A stretch of DNA of 64,000 nt. It comes from Acidobacteriota bacterium. Its GTDB lineage: Bacteria > Acidobacteriota > Terriglobia > Bryobacterales > Bryobacteraceae. The DNA lies in assembly GCA_018268715.1 (NCBI GenBank), contig JAFDVZ010000002.1:57632-121631 (forward strand). Direction: 5' to 3'. The notes under the pieces are model-generated. The model did not search any database, had not been told where the DNA came from, and was given only the letters and a program-made list of their open reading frames with translations. Both the position numbers and the translations under genes were made by a program. This document shows positions 51,952 through 60,255 of this stretch, piece after piece (position 1 is the stretch's first letter; each line of letters opens with the position of its first letter).

Positions 51952-52677
51952 TCAGATGCGTCCGAACTTCTTCACGGCTTCCCCGATCGACTTGTATTTC
52001 TCGATAAACGGGATCATGCCGTGCTCGGTGTTGTCGAGCTCCTCGGCCTTCTTCAGCGTCGCGGCGGCCCGCGCCTTGGGGACCACCACCACGCCGTCGT
52101 CATCGGCCGTGACGATATCGCCGGCGCTCACCTTCACACCCGCGCACATCACCGGCACGTTGACGCCGCTCACCCGGTAATGGTTCACCGAAGTGGACGG
52201 CACGACGCCGCGGCTGAACACCGGAAACTGGATGCGGCGGATCTGCGGCGTGTCGCGGATGCCCGCGTCGATCACCGCGCCCGCCAGGCTGCGCGCCCGC
52301 ATGCCGGTGGCCATCAGGCCGCCGATTCCCGCGATGTCCAGGCCGTCTTCCACCACCATCACATACACCGAACCGGCCGGCGCGCCGTCGATTGCGTCGA
52401 GCATCGCCTTCGTCGCCGGGCTGCCGTCCTTATGCTCTTCCTTCTTCAACATCACGGTGACGGCCGGTCCAGCGAACTTCGACATATACAGCGGCCGCAT
52501 GTCGTGGCTCATGTGCGAACGCTCGCCGTTGTACAACTGTTCATAGGCGTCGGCCACTGAGGCGACCTCAGTCTGGCGGTAGCCTTCGATGAGCGGATCG
52601 CCAGCGGGCTGGGCGAAAAGCCACGCCGCGGTGGCGCCGATTAAGACAATCAAGGTCAACAGGTAGTATTTTTTCAT
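51952..52677 (-). CDS. RraA-family protein with N-terminal signal/anchor
   Basis: A 241-residue protein of the RraA/4-hydroxy-4-methyl-2-oxoglutarate aldolase fold. The core has SVADAYEQL, GLDIAGIGGLMATGMRARSLAGAVIDAGIRDTPQI (the Gly and Arg-Asp of the metal aldolase site) and GDIVTADDDGVVVVPKARA. Unusually, it starts with an N-terminal hydrophobic signal (MKKYYLLTLIVLIGATAAWLFAQ), so it probably acts outside the cytoplasm. ATG 52677 is used; it overlaps the stop of the S9 peptidase (ATGA). Reaction here is not known. Confidence 0.83.
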   Translation of the reverse strand: MKKYYLLTLIVLIGATAAWLFAQPAGDPLIEGYRQTEVASVADAYEQLYNGERSHMSHDMRPLYMSKFAGPAVTVMLKKEEHKDGSPATKAMLDAIDGAPAGSVYVMVVEDGLDIAGIGGLMATGMRARSLAGAVIDAGIRDTPQIRRIQFPVFSRGVVPSTSVNHYRVSGVNVPVMCAGVKVSAGDIVTADDDGVVVVPKARAAATLKKAEELDNTEHGMIPFIEKYKSIGEAVKKFGRI

Positions 52678-54758
52678 TCCGTCTTCTCCATCCCCGGCTG
52701 CGTCGCCGCGCCGGTCCATTTTTCCATCCAGCCGATCACATGCTCCATCTTGGCGATGCGATGGCTGGGATGGGCGCCGCGGATGCCGTGCGGTTCGTCA
52801 GGAATCCGCACCAGCACGGCGGGAACTTTCATCGACTTCAACGCGAAGTACAGCTCTTCACTCTCGGCCATCGGCGTGCGCAGATCGGCTTCGCCGGTCA
52901 GCACCATGGTCGGCGTCTTGAAGTTCTTCGCGAAAAAGATGGGAGAGTGGTCCATGTACTGCTTCGGGTTGTCCCACGGCATCGATTTCATCCACAACGC
53001 CGCGTGATTGTAGCCGCCGTCAGCCGTTCCCACCTGGGTGATCCAATTCGTCACGGGATATTGCGAAACGGCGGCCGCGAAACGGTCCGTATGGCCTATG
53101 ATCCAGGCCGTCAACAGACCGCCTCCGCTCCCGCCGGTGACGCACAGCTTTTTCGGATCCACGTATCCCTTCGCGATCATCATATCCACTCCTTTCATCA
53201 GGTCGAGGTAGTCGTCGCCGGGATAGCGGGTGTGGATGACGTTGCCGAACTCCTCGCCGTAGCCGGTGGAGCCGCGGGGATTCGTGTACAACACCACGAA
53301 GCCGCGCGCCGCCTGCGTCTGGAATTCATGTTGGAACTCGACGCCGTACATGGCGTGCGGACCGCCGTGGATCTGCAGCAGCAGGGGATACTTCTTCGAC
53401 GGATCAAAATGCGGCGGCTTCACGATCCAGCCCTGGATCGTCTTGCCGTCGAAGGAATCGTAGCTGACCTCTTCGATCTGGCCCAGGTCGCGGTCGGCCA
53501 GCAGGCTTTCGTTCGCGCCGGTGATGCGCGTGATGTCGTTCTTGCGATGCGAACGGATGACGACGATATCGGCGGGCTCGGTCAATGAGGAGCGCGTGGT
53601 GGCCACCGCGCCGTTATTGGCCAGCGTGATCGGATCGTTCGATGCATAGGCGCTGCCCAGCCGCCAGCGGCCGTCGGTGATCTTGTTCACCGCTCCGCCG
53701 TCGGCCGCCACCGAATACAACTGGCTCGCGCCGTGATCGTCGGCGAGGAAGTACAGCGTCTTGGAATCCCAGGACCAAACCGGACTGCGGACATCGCGGT
53801 CCAGCGATGCGGTGAGCGGCTTGGGATCGCCGCCGTCCGCGTTCATCACGTAGAGATTCGTTACGTTGTAGCTCTGCAGCCGGAAGTCGAAGCCCGTGTA
53901 GGCGATCTTCCGGCCGTCCGGCGAGGGTGTGGGATTCATGTCCGGCCCTTTGCGCCGGGTGAGTTGCTTCACCGCTCCGTCCTTCACCGAAAACGCGTAG
54001 ATTTCGCCGCCTTCAAGCGAATAATCGGCGTCGGGAGTCCGAATCGCGGAGGTGTAGATGGTCTGGGAATCGGGGCTCCAGGAGACCGTTCCGGCGCCCA
54101 TTCCGCTGGAGGCGTGATCGAAGTCGCCGCTGGTGATCTGTCGCGGAGCGCCGCCGGTCGACGGCACGATGAACACATGTCGGAACCCGGGCTGGATCAC
54201 CCCCGAACCGTCGGCGCGCCAGCGCAGCCGCGTCACCACGATGGGCGGATCGGCCCACTTCGCCCCGTTCGGCTTCTCGGGCGCCTTCACTGCCCACGAC
54301 GGTTTGGCGGGCACCCGCGCCGCGTAGGCGATCCACTTGCCGTCGGGGGACCATTCGATGCCGCTCGGCGCGTCCTGTAGGTCCGTGATCTGCGCCTCCT
54401 GGCCGGTGTCCATCCAGCGCACGCGGATCTGCGGGCGGCCGCTGCGATTGGAGAGGTAGGCGAGCCTTGCGCCGTCGGGCGAGAGCCTCGGCGAGGAGTC
54501 CTTGAAAGCGCCGGTGGTGAGCGGCCGCGGGTCCTTGCCGTCGGACCCCACCATCCACAAGTTGCTGTGCATCGCGTCGCTCATGCGGTCGTTCCAACCG
54601 AGAACGTAAACGACGGACTTGCCATCTTTCGTGATCTGCGGATCGGAGACCGTGCGCAGATCCCACACGGTATCCGAGGTCAACGGTTTGCCGGCGGCCC
54701 AGGCGGCGGCAGCGCCTGCGACAGCGGCCAGTAGAGCGAGCGCGCGAGTGGTGGACAT
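52674..54758 (-). CDS. exported S9-family (prolyl oligopeptidase-type) peptidase
   Basis: A 694-residue serine peptidase. A signal peptide (MSTTRALALLAAVAGAAAAWAA) is followed by a beta-propeller (repeats such as SPRLSPDGARLAYLSNRSGRPQIRVRWMD, NPTPSPDGRKIAYTGFD) and a C-terminal alpha/beta-hydrolase domain (from about residue 445). The nucleophile is Ser544 in VTGGSGGG; the catalytic His is in GIRGAHPSHR. It resembles dipeptidyl/acylaminoacyl peptidases. It is coupled to the RraA-like gene downstream and begins three bases after the PmoA-like stop region. Confidence 0.93.
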   Translation of the reverse strand: MSTTRALALLAAVAGAAAAWAAGKPLTSDTVWDLRTVSDPQITKDGKSVVYVLGWNDRMSDAMHSNLWMVGSDGKDPRPLTTGAFKDSSPRLSPDGARLAYLSNRSGRPQIRVRWMDTGQEAQITDLQDAPSGIEWSPDGKWIAYAARVPAKPSWAVKAPEKPNGAKWADPPIVVTRLRWRADGSGVIQPGFRHVFIVPSTGGAPRQITSGDFDHASSGMGAGTVSWSPDSQTIYTSAIRTPDADYSLEGGEIYAFSVKDGAVKQLTRRKGPDMNPTPSPDGRKIAYTGFDFRLQSYNVTNLYVMNADGGDPKPLTASLDRDVRSPVWSWDSKTLYFLADDHGASQLYSVAADGGAVNKITDGRWRLGSAYASNDPITLANNGAVATTRSSLTEPADIVVIRSHRKNDITRITGANESLLADRDLGQIEEVSYDSFDGKTIQGWIVKPPHFDPSKKYPLLLQIHGGPHAMYGVEFQHEFQTQAARGFVVLYTNPRGSTGYGEEFGNVIHTRYPGDDYLDLMKGVDMMIAKGYVDPKKLCVTGGSGGGLLTAWIIGHTDRFAAAVSQYPVTNWITQVGTADGGYNHAALWMKSMPWDNPKQYMDHSPIFFAKNFKTPTMVLTGEADLRTPMAESEELYFALKSMKVPAVLVRIPDEPHGIRGAHPSHRIAKMEHVIGWMEKWTGAATQPGMEKTE

Positions 54759-54761
54759 AAA

Positions 54762-55697
54762 CTATTTGGCCCAGCGTTTGTACAGTTCGCCGATGCTGGC
54801 GCTCTGCGTATCGCCGGGATGAATCACCACGCGATACCGGTAGCGCAGCTTCCAGTTCTTGGGAAGGGTGAGCTTGCCATCCTTTGTTTTATCGCCGACA
54901 AATTCGGCCAACCCGAAGGGGTTCGCGGCGAACAGGCCATAGGCGCGGGCGTGCCAGCGGACCGGATGGCGCAGGTTCTTCGGATGGTCGAAAATCGCGA
55001 TGCCCAGCTTCTCTCCGTCGAGCGTTCCCACGTAATCCACCCATTCCGACTGCTTGCCCCAGACCTTCTTTTCGCCTTCGGCGGCCTGGGCGTTGATCAT
55101 GTGCCCGGTCCCCTTCTGCTCCTGTAACGGGGCGGCCAGACGCACTCCGAAGGTGCCCTCCTTGGTGTCCCCGAAAACCACCTTGTGGCGCGCCGCGAGC
55201 GTGATGTCGACGTCGACAATGCGCAGCTTCGGGTCGGAGTAGAACGTCATCCGGCGGGTTTCCGAGATGAGGATGTTGCCAAGCGGATCCTTCCAGTCGA
55301 AGATGGCCTTCAGCGAGCCCCGTTTGGGACCGCTGCGCGTCCCGACCACGCGGTGCAACACGATCTTGCCGTACTTCGAACTCGGTTTGTTCAGGATGTC
55401 GGAGCTCCAGAAGTCGAAGCCGTTCACATCGCCGTGCGCAAACCACAGGCCTCGATGGTGGTTGTGATCGTGTGTCTCTCCCGCCACGTTCTTCACCATC
55501 GGATACTGCCGGACGACGATCTTGCCGGAGGCGGAACGCAGCGGCCAGAGGTAGGGTTTCCAATCGTCCGGACCATAGATCAGGTCGCCGAAGGGCTGGC
55601 CATCGATTGCAATGGCGATCCGGTCCTTGCCCTGGGAGACGTGGACCTGTGCGCCGGCGACAAGGACTCCGGCAAGCAACAGCAGAACGGGTTTCAT
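54762..55697 (-). CDS. exported PmoA-like (DUF6807) protein
   Basis: A 311-residue protein with a signal peptide (MKPVLLLLAGVLVAGAQ). The body has family features: YGPDDWKPYLWPLRSASGK, GETHDHNHHRGLWFAHGDVNGFDFW (His-rich, possible metal site) and RHPVRWHARAYGLFAANPFGLAEF. Databases often label these as 'methane oxygenase PmoA', but they are unrelated to particulate methane monooxygenase; their enzymatic role in carbohydrate metabolism is only suspected. ATG 55697 is chosen because it begins the signal peptide. Confidence 0.85.
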   Translation of the reverse strand: MKPVLLLLAGVLVAGAQVHVSQGKDRIAIAIDGQPFGDLIYGPDDWKPYLWPLRSASGKIVVRQYPMVKNVAGETHDHNHHRGLWFAHGDVNGFDFWSSDILNKPSSKYGKIVLHRVVGTRSGPKRGSLKAIFDWKDPLGNILISETRRMTFYSDPKLRIVDVDITLAARHKVVFGDTKEGTFGVRLAAPLQEQKGTGHMINAQAAEGEKKVWGKQSEWVDYVGTLDGEKLGIAIFDHPKNLRHPVRWHARAYGLFAANPFGLAEFVGDKTKDGKLTLPKNWKLRYRYRVVIHPGDTQSASIGELYKRWAK

Positions 55698-55732
55698 TGG
55701 ATTACTACCTACTTTATGCCGAAAGCGCCGCG

Positions 55733-56665
55733 CTACGGCGACACGCGCGCTTCGGCCCGCAAATCCGCCACGCCCGCCGTGTAACGGTGACTGGCGACGG
55801 CAAACTCGATGGCGTCGTCCAGCCAGTCGTGCGCCGTTCCATCGGGATCGTGCGAAGCCGCCGTAACCGTGTATTCGCCGGGACACAGACCGCACAGGAA
55901 GCGGAACTCGACGCGCACTTCATCGCCGGCCTGGCGCGGTCCCACGGGCGCGCCCTCCAGTTCCGTGTTGGTTCCGTAGACATCCAGGCCCACTCTGGAA
56001 CGGATCATGACCCCGATGACGGGGCTTTCCACCGGCGCGTTGAAGCGGACCCGGACTTCGATTGCGGCCGGCGCCTGATTCCGCAGCACCGGCGACGGCT
56101 GTCCGTCTCCGAGCGTTGTCGCGATCGAGACCACCTCCGCGCGGGCGTCGCCCCGGCGCGTGGCCAGATCGAGAGGCTGGCTGAGGGACTTGCCCCATTC
56201 CACCAGTTGCCCGGCCACCGACGCGCCATATTTGCCCAACACCTCCCGCGCGTCGCCCTGGGCCGCCACGGCGCCGCCATCAAGCCACCACACCTCGTCG
56301 CACAGCCGGCTCAGGAAAAATTCGTCGTCGGAGGCGACAAGAATTGTTCCTCCTGCCCGCCTCAGGCGGTCTAATGCGATAATGCTCCGCTCCCGCACCA
56401 GGGCGTCGTGTCCGCAAAATGCCCGGTCGACGCAAAGAAGGTCGACCGGCGACAGATTCAGCGGATCGCCGGGGCCGATCAGGCGCCGCGATTTCGGTCC
56501 GTTCACCGCACCGCCGGCGGGCGCTTCCAATCCGGCGGCAAGCCGGAGCAAGGTCGACTTCCCCGCGCCCTTCAACCCGACCACGCCGACCACCGAATGG
56601 TCCAGGGCGCTGAGGTTGATTCCATGAAGCGGCGAGTGGGTGACGTCGCGGAAGTGAATGGCCAT
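55733..56665 (-). CDS. degenerate ABC ATPase with Wzt-type C-terminal domain
   Basis: A 310-residue protein with a shortened ABC nucleotide-binding domain (residues about 1-150) and a jelly-roll Wzt/O-antigen-recognition-like domain (about 165-295). Walker A is GLKGAGKS (30-37), but only about 40 residues separate it from the Walker-B-like VDLLCVDR (74-81), against about 120 normally; the Q-loop and LSGGQ signature are missing, the Walker B Glu is Arg, and the H-loop His is Asp113. ATP hydrolysis is doubtful. No permease gene is adjacent. ATG 56665 begins the domain. It could be a sugar-binding regulator rather than a transporter component. Confidence 0.78.
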   Translation of the reverse strand: MAIHFRDVTHSPLHGINLSALDHSVVGVVGLKGAGKSTLLRLAAGLEAPAGGAVNGPKSRRLIGPGDPLNLSPVDLLCVDRAFCGHDALVRERSIIALDRLRRAGGTILVASDDEFFLSRLCDEVWWLDGGAVAAQGDAREVLGKYGASVAGQLVEWGKSLSQPLDLATRRGDARAEVVSIATTLGDGQPSPVLRNQAPAAIEVRVRFNAPVESPVIGVMIRSRVGLDVYGTNTELEGAPVGPRQAGDEVRVEFRFLCGLCPGEYTVTAASHDPDGTAHDWLDDAIEFAVASHRYTAGVADLRAEARVSP

Positions 56666-56687
56666 GCTGAAGATAGAATAACCCTGA

Positions 56688-58016
56688 ATGCTGCCGTTAC
56701 TGTTTTCGTTGGCCATCGCGATTCCCCAGACCGGCCGCCTGGTGCTACCGGCCGGAGTGGTGGATCTGACCGCGGAACTGCGGATCCCCGCCGGAGCGCA
56801 CGATCTGGTCATCGTCGGCCATCGCAACGGCACTACCCTGCGCCTGGCGCCGGGCTTCGCCGGGCGCGCCGCCATCGTCTGCGACGGGGCTCGCAACGTG
56901 CGGCTGGCTTCGTTTCGTATCGAGGGGCGTCGCGAGACGGTGAAGGATCGCGTCGGGCTGCCGCCCTCGAATGTAGCGTTCGCGGATTTCTACCGGCGCA
57001 ACGGCATCCTGGCGCGCGGCGCCGAGGGGCTTTCCATCCAGGGCGTGTCGTTTCACGATATCTGGGGGTTCGCCGTGCTGGTGAACCGCTCCAGGCGGGT
57101 GCGTATGGACAACATCCGCGTCGCCGATTCGGGCGGCAGGAACTCGCTCGGCCGGAACAACACAACCGGGGGAGTCCTGTTTGAGGAAGGCGTAGAGGAT
57201 TTTGAGGTCCGGCGCTCGACGTTCGACCGTGTGCTCGGCAACGGCGTCTGGACTCATTCCAACTACGGTTCGCCCCGGAACGTCCGCGGGCTGTTCGTCG
57301 AAAACACGTTCCATGAGATCGGGCGGGATGCTTTGCAGGTGGGTCACGCCACCGAAGTGAGGGTCGAGCGAAATACGGGAGATAGGATCGGTTACCCGTT
57401 CGACGCGATTGACGTGGAAAACGGGGCGACTCCGGTGGCGATAGACACATCAGGTAACGTCGATCACAGCGTGTACACGTCGAACCAGTTTAGCGAGTTG
57501 AACGGAAAGTGCATTGACTTAGACGGGTTTCATGACGGGCAAGTCACCTTTAACGTTTGCGTGAACAAAGGCGGTCCGAAAAGCTATCCGAATGGGCACT
57601 TCGCCATTGTGGTGAATAACTACAATCCTGACATGAGGAGCGAGAACATCGTAATTGCCGATAACACGGTGGATGGCGCAAAATTCGGGGGCGTCTTCCT
57701 CATCGGAACCCACCACACCGTAGTGCGCAACAAACTGCTGAACCTGAACTCGGCGCACTGCAATGAAAACGCCGCGACTTACGGATGTTCGGCGATACAG
57801 GGCGAACCGGACGTCCTTCAGGCCGGCATTTATCTCGGACGGATTGCCGCCGAATGGGCGCAGAAGCGCGCCGACGCTTCCCGGGGCCATATCATCCGGG
57901 AAAACCTGATTACCGGATACAAGATGGACAAACGTTGTGTGATGGCGGCGCCCGGCGTCGCGCTGGCTGAAAGCTCAATCGGCCAAAATGTATGTCAGGC
58001 GTCTAGTAAAGAATAG
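56688..58016 (+). CDS. secreted right-handed parallel beta-helix protein
   Basis: A 442-residue protein with an N-terminal hydrophobic signal (MLPLLFSLAIAIPQTGRLVL) and a long series of short strand repeats typical of pectate-lyase-like beta-helices (GILARGAEGLSIQGVSFHDIWGFAVLVNRSRRVRMDNIRVAD; NGVWTHSNYGSPRNVRGLFVENTFHEIG; NIVIADNTVDGAKFGGVFLIGTHHTVVRNKLLNL). Such proteins bind or cleave polysaccharides at the surface. No catalytic residues can be fixed. It is divergent from the degenerate ABC gene across 22 bases. Confidence 0.83.
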   Translation: MLPLLFSLAIAIPQTGRLVLPAGVVDLTAELRIPAGAHDLVIVGHRNGTTLRLAPGFAGRAAIVCDGARNVRLASFRIEGRRETVKDRVGLPPSNVAFADFYRRNGILARGAEGLSIQGVSFHDIWGFAVLVNRSRRVRMDNIRVADSGGRNSLGRNNTTGGVLFEEGVEDFEVRRSTFDRVLGNGVWTHSNYGSPRNVRGLFVENTFHEIGRDALQVGHATEVRVERNTGDRIGYPFDAIDVENGATPVAIDTSGNVDHSVYTSNQFSELNGKCIDLDGFHDGQVTFNVCVNKGGPKSYPNGHFAIVVNNYNPDMRSENIVIADNTVDGAKFGGVFLIGTHHTVVRNKLLNLNSAHCNENAATYGCSAIQGEPDVLQAGIYLGRIAAEWAQKRADASRGHIIRENLITGYKMDKRCVMAAPGVALAESSIGQNVCQASSKE

Positions 58017-58060
58017 CTAATCTATTGAATTCGCGTACTTTCCATGTTACACAATGATTA

Positions 58061-58357
58061 GTGCAGGAACCCAACGACAAACCCACATTGCCGCAGATCA
58101 TGTGTCCGCACTGTAATGCCGAGTTGGCTCGCGAGTTTATCATGCACGCGCACGGCACCATAAGCGCTCGCATGCGGACGACAAACGCGGGTCCGGCGAA
58201 GGTCATCTATAAGTGCGGTTGCGGAGAGTTGTTCAGTGCTCGAGAAATTCGGGAACATAGCTGTTCGCGCAAGCCGGCGCGCGGGAAGGAAACACCCGCC
58301 ACCGCCGCCGAAAGAAAAGTCTACCTGGACCTCAAGGCTCAGACGAAAATGGTGTAG
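58061..58357 (+). CDS. small zinc-ribbon protein, unknown
   Basis: A 98-residue protein. CPHC near residue 15, CGCG near 52 and a further Cys in REHSC suggest a zinc ribbon. The core MHAHGTISARMRTTNAGPAKVIYKCGCGELFS is reminiscent of nucleic-acid-binding ribbons. The C-terminus is basic. I do not recognise a family. GTG start at 58061. Its stop abuts the ATG of the following methyltransferase with no gap, so translation is coupled. Confidence 0.68.
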   Translation: MQEPNDKPTLPQIMCPHCNAELAREFIMHAHGTISARMRTTNAGPAKVIYKCGCGELFSAREIREHSCSRKPARGKETPATAAERKVYLDLKAQTKMV

Positions 58358-59665
58358 ATGAGCCTGGATATCTCCTCCCGCATGCGCGATGACTGGAATT
58401 CGCGCGCGCGGGAGGACGCGCACTACTACGTCGCCTTTGGACGTCGGGATCAGACCGAGGATGAGTTCTACGCCACGGCGGCCGAGACGGTTCGGAGTTT
58501 CGAGACCGAACTGAGGCGGTTGGCCGGCGGGAAGCCGCGCGCTCGCCGCGCCCTCGAAATTGGATGCGGACCGGGGCGTCTGCTGAAGCCGATGTCGCGG
58601 TTTTTTGGCGAAATCCACGGCGTGGACGTCGCCGATGAGATGATCGCGCTGGCGCGAGGACGCCTTTCGGGCGTTCCCCACGCGCACGTACACGCCACAA
58701 ACGGCGCCGAATTGGCTCAATTTGCCGACGAATCGTTCGATTTTGTGTACTCTTACGCCGTTTTTCAGCACATTCCGAGCCGTGATGTCGTCATGGAGTA
58801 CCTGCGGGAGACCCAACGGGTGCTGAAACCCGGCGGTCTGGCGCGGCTTCAGTTGAATGGCTTGCCGCCCACCGCGCGCACCTACGACACCTGGGCCGGC
58901 GTACGGATCCAGGCGGCGGAAATCGTCGAGTTCACGCGGGCCCACGACCTGCAACTGGTGGCGCTCGAGGGCGCGCTGACGCAATACATGTGGACGTCCT
59001 GGATCAAGCGGCCGGAAGGCTGGCGGCGCGGGCTCGAACAGGGGCGCGACGCCGGGCAGGCCCGCATACGCCGCATCACCAACACGCACAGTTCGGAGAC
59101 GGCGGCGCCCAGCCGGGGCCGTTTCGCCGCGATCTCAATCTGGGTGGAGAACCTGCCCGCCGAAGTGGATCTATCCGACCTGAAGATTCTGGTGGGCGGC
59201 CACTCGGCCAAGGGATCCTACATCGGGCCGCGGGACGCCGCCGGAATACAGCAGATCAACGCCGTGCTGGCCGAAAGCGACGCCACCGGGCTGATGCTGG
59301 TGGAACTGTTGTGGTTCGGCGAACCACTTTGCCCGCCCGGCCGGCTGCGAGTCATCCCGGCGGGTCCGGTGGTGCCGCGCCTGACCGCGGTGAGCGACGG
59401 CGTGAACCTGATGTCGGGGACCCGCATCGAGACCGGGACGGTGAAGGCGACCATGGAGGACATCGCCCGGCCCGAGGATTTCGCGGCCTCCGTCGGCGGA
59501 ATCGCCGTAGAGGACATCGACGCCTTTTGCGTGGACCCGCAGCCGCGCAAGTACGAGATCAACTTCCGGCTGCCCGCCGCGGTCGCTCCGGGGCCCGGGG
59601 TTCTGGAACTCCGTTTGGGACGACGGCGCTTCCCGCCGGTCGCCATCGAGGTCGCGCCAGTCTGA
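58358..59665 (+). CDS. SAM-dependent methyltransferase with C-terminal beta domain
   Basis: A 435-residue two-part protein. Residues about 1-215 form a class I methyltransferase (LEIGCGPGRLLKPM, IHGVDVADEM, VFQHIPSRDVVMEYL), whose lead DDWNSRAREDAHYYVAFG matches the protein at 10992. The remaining about 200 residues form two beta-sandwich-like (Ig/IPT-type) modules (ISIWVENLPAEVDLSDLKILVGG; LMLVELLWFGEPLCPPGRLRVIPAGP), which is unusual for a cytoplasmic enzyme and resembles the Ig-like C-terminal domains abundant in Solibacter. Substrate unknown. Confidence 0.85.
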   Translation: MSLDISSRMRDDWNSRAREDAHYYVAFGRRDQTEDEFYATAAETVRSFETELRRLAGGKPRARRALEIGCGPGRLLKPMSRFFGEIHGVDVADEMIALARGRLSGVPHAHVHATNGAELAQFADESFDFVYSYAVFQHIPSRDVVMEYLRETQRVLKPGGLARLQLNGLPPTARTYDTWAGVRIQAAEIVEFTRAHDLQLVALEGALTQYMWTSWIKRPEGWRRGLEQGRDAGQARIRRITNTHSSETAAPSRGRFAAISIWVENLPAEVDLSDLKILVGGHSAKGSYIGPRDAAGIQQINAVLAESDATGLMLVELLWFGEPLCPPGRLRVIPAGPVVPRLTAVSDGVNLMSGTRIETGTVKATMEDIARPEDFAASVGGIAVEDIDAFCVDPQPRKYEINFRLPAAVAPGPGVLELRLGRRRFPPVAIEVAPV

Positions 59666-59715
59666 AAACAGAAGGGGTTTTCAGCCCCCGCCTGATACAC
59701 TGAAGCTAACGATCG

Positions 59716-60255
59716 ATGCGTCAAAAAGTCAGGTCCACCACCATCCTCTGTGTCCGCAGAAACGGGAAAGTCGTCATGGCCGGGGATGGACAGGTCACAT
59801 TCGGACAGGAAGTCCTGAAGGCCGGCGCCAGGAAGCTCCGCCGGCTCTACAACGGCAAGGTCATCGCCGGATTCGCGGGCTCCACCGCCGACGCCTTCGC
59901 TCTTTTCGCCCGTTTCGAAGCCAAGCTCGAACAGCACAACGGCAATCTGCCGCGCAGCGTCGTGGAGCTCGCCAAGGAATGGCGCACGGACCGCATGCTA
60001 CGCCACCTGGAAGCCCTGCTGCTGGTGGCCGACACGAAGGACACCTTCATCGTCAGCGGCAACGGCGACGTCATCGAGCCCGATAACGACATCGCCGCCA
60101 TCGGCTCCGGCGGGCCGTTCGCCAAGGCCGCCGCGGTGGCGCTGGTGGAGAACACCAAGCTCGGCGCGAAGGAGATCGTCGAGCGGTCGATGACCATCGC
60201 GGGCAAGATCTGCATCTACACGAACGAGAACATCAGCTACGAGGAACTCGGGTAA
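59716..60255 (+). CDS. hslV: ATP-dependent protease proteolytic subunit HslV
   Basis: Proteasome-like threonine peptidase of the HslUV complex; cytoplasmic, degrades unfolded and regulatory proteins. The 179-residue protein matches HslV ([35 protein letters not shown]; the [11 protein letters not shown] end). The catalytic N-terminal Thr would be Thr8 after removal of a 7-residue propeptide (MRQKVRS). Its stop directly precedes the hslU start. Confidence 0.97.
   Translation: MRQKVRSTTILCVRRNGKVVMAGDGQVTFGQEVLKAGARKLRRLYNGKVIAGFAGSTADAFALFARFEAKLEQHNGNLPRSVVELAKEWRTDRMLRHLEALLLVADTKDTFIVSGNGDVIEPDNDIAAIGSGGPFAKAAAVALVENTKLGAKEIVERSMTIAGKICIYTNENISYEELG

Noticed and set aside
59663-59683. TGAAAAC/GTTTTCA hairpin at the methyltransferase stop as a terminator
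   Set aside because: Stem is short and AT-rich, and no U-tract follows.
59716-59739. Seven-residue propeptide of HslV as a novelty
   Set aside because: Short propeptides before the catalytic Thr occur in many HslV proteins.
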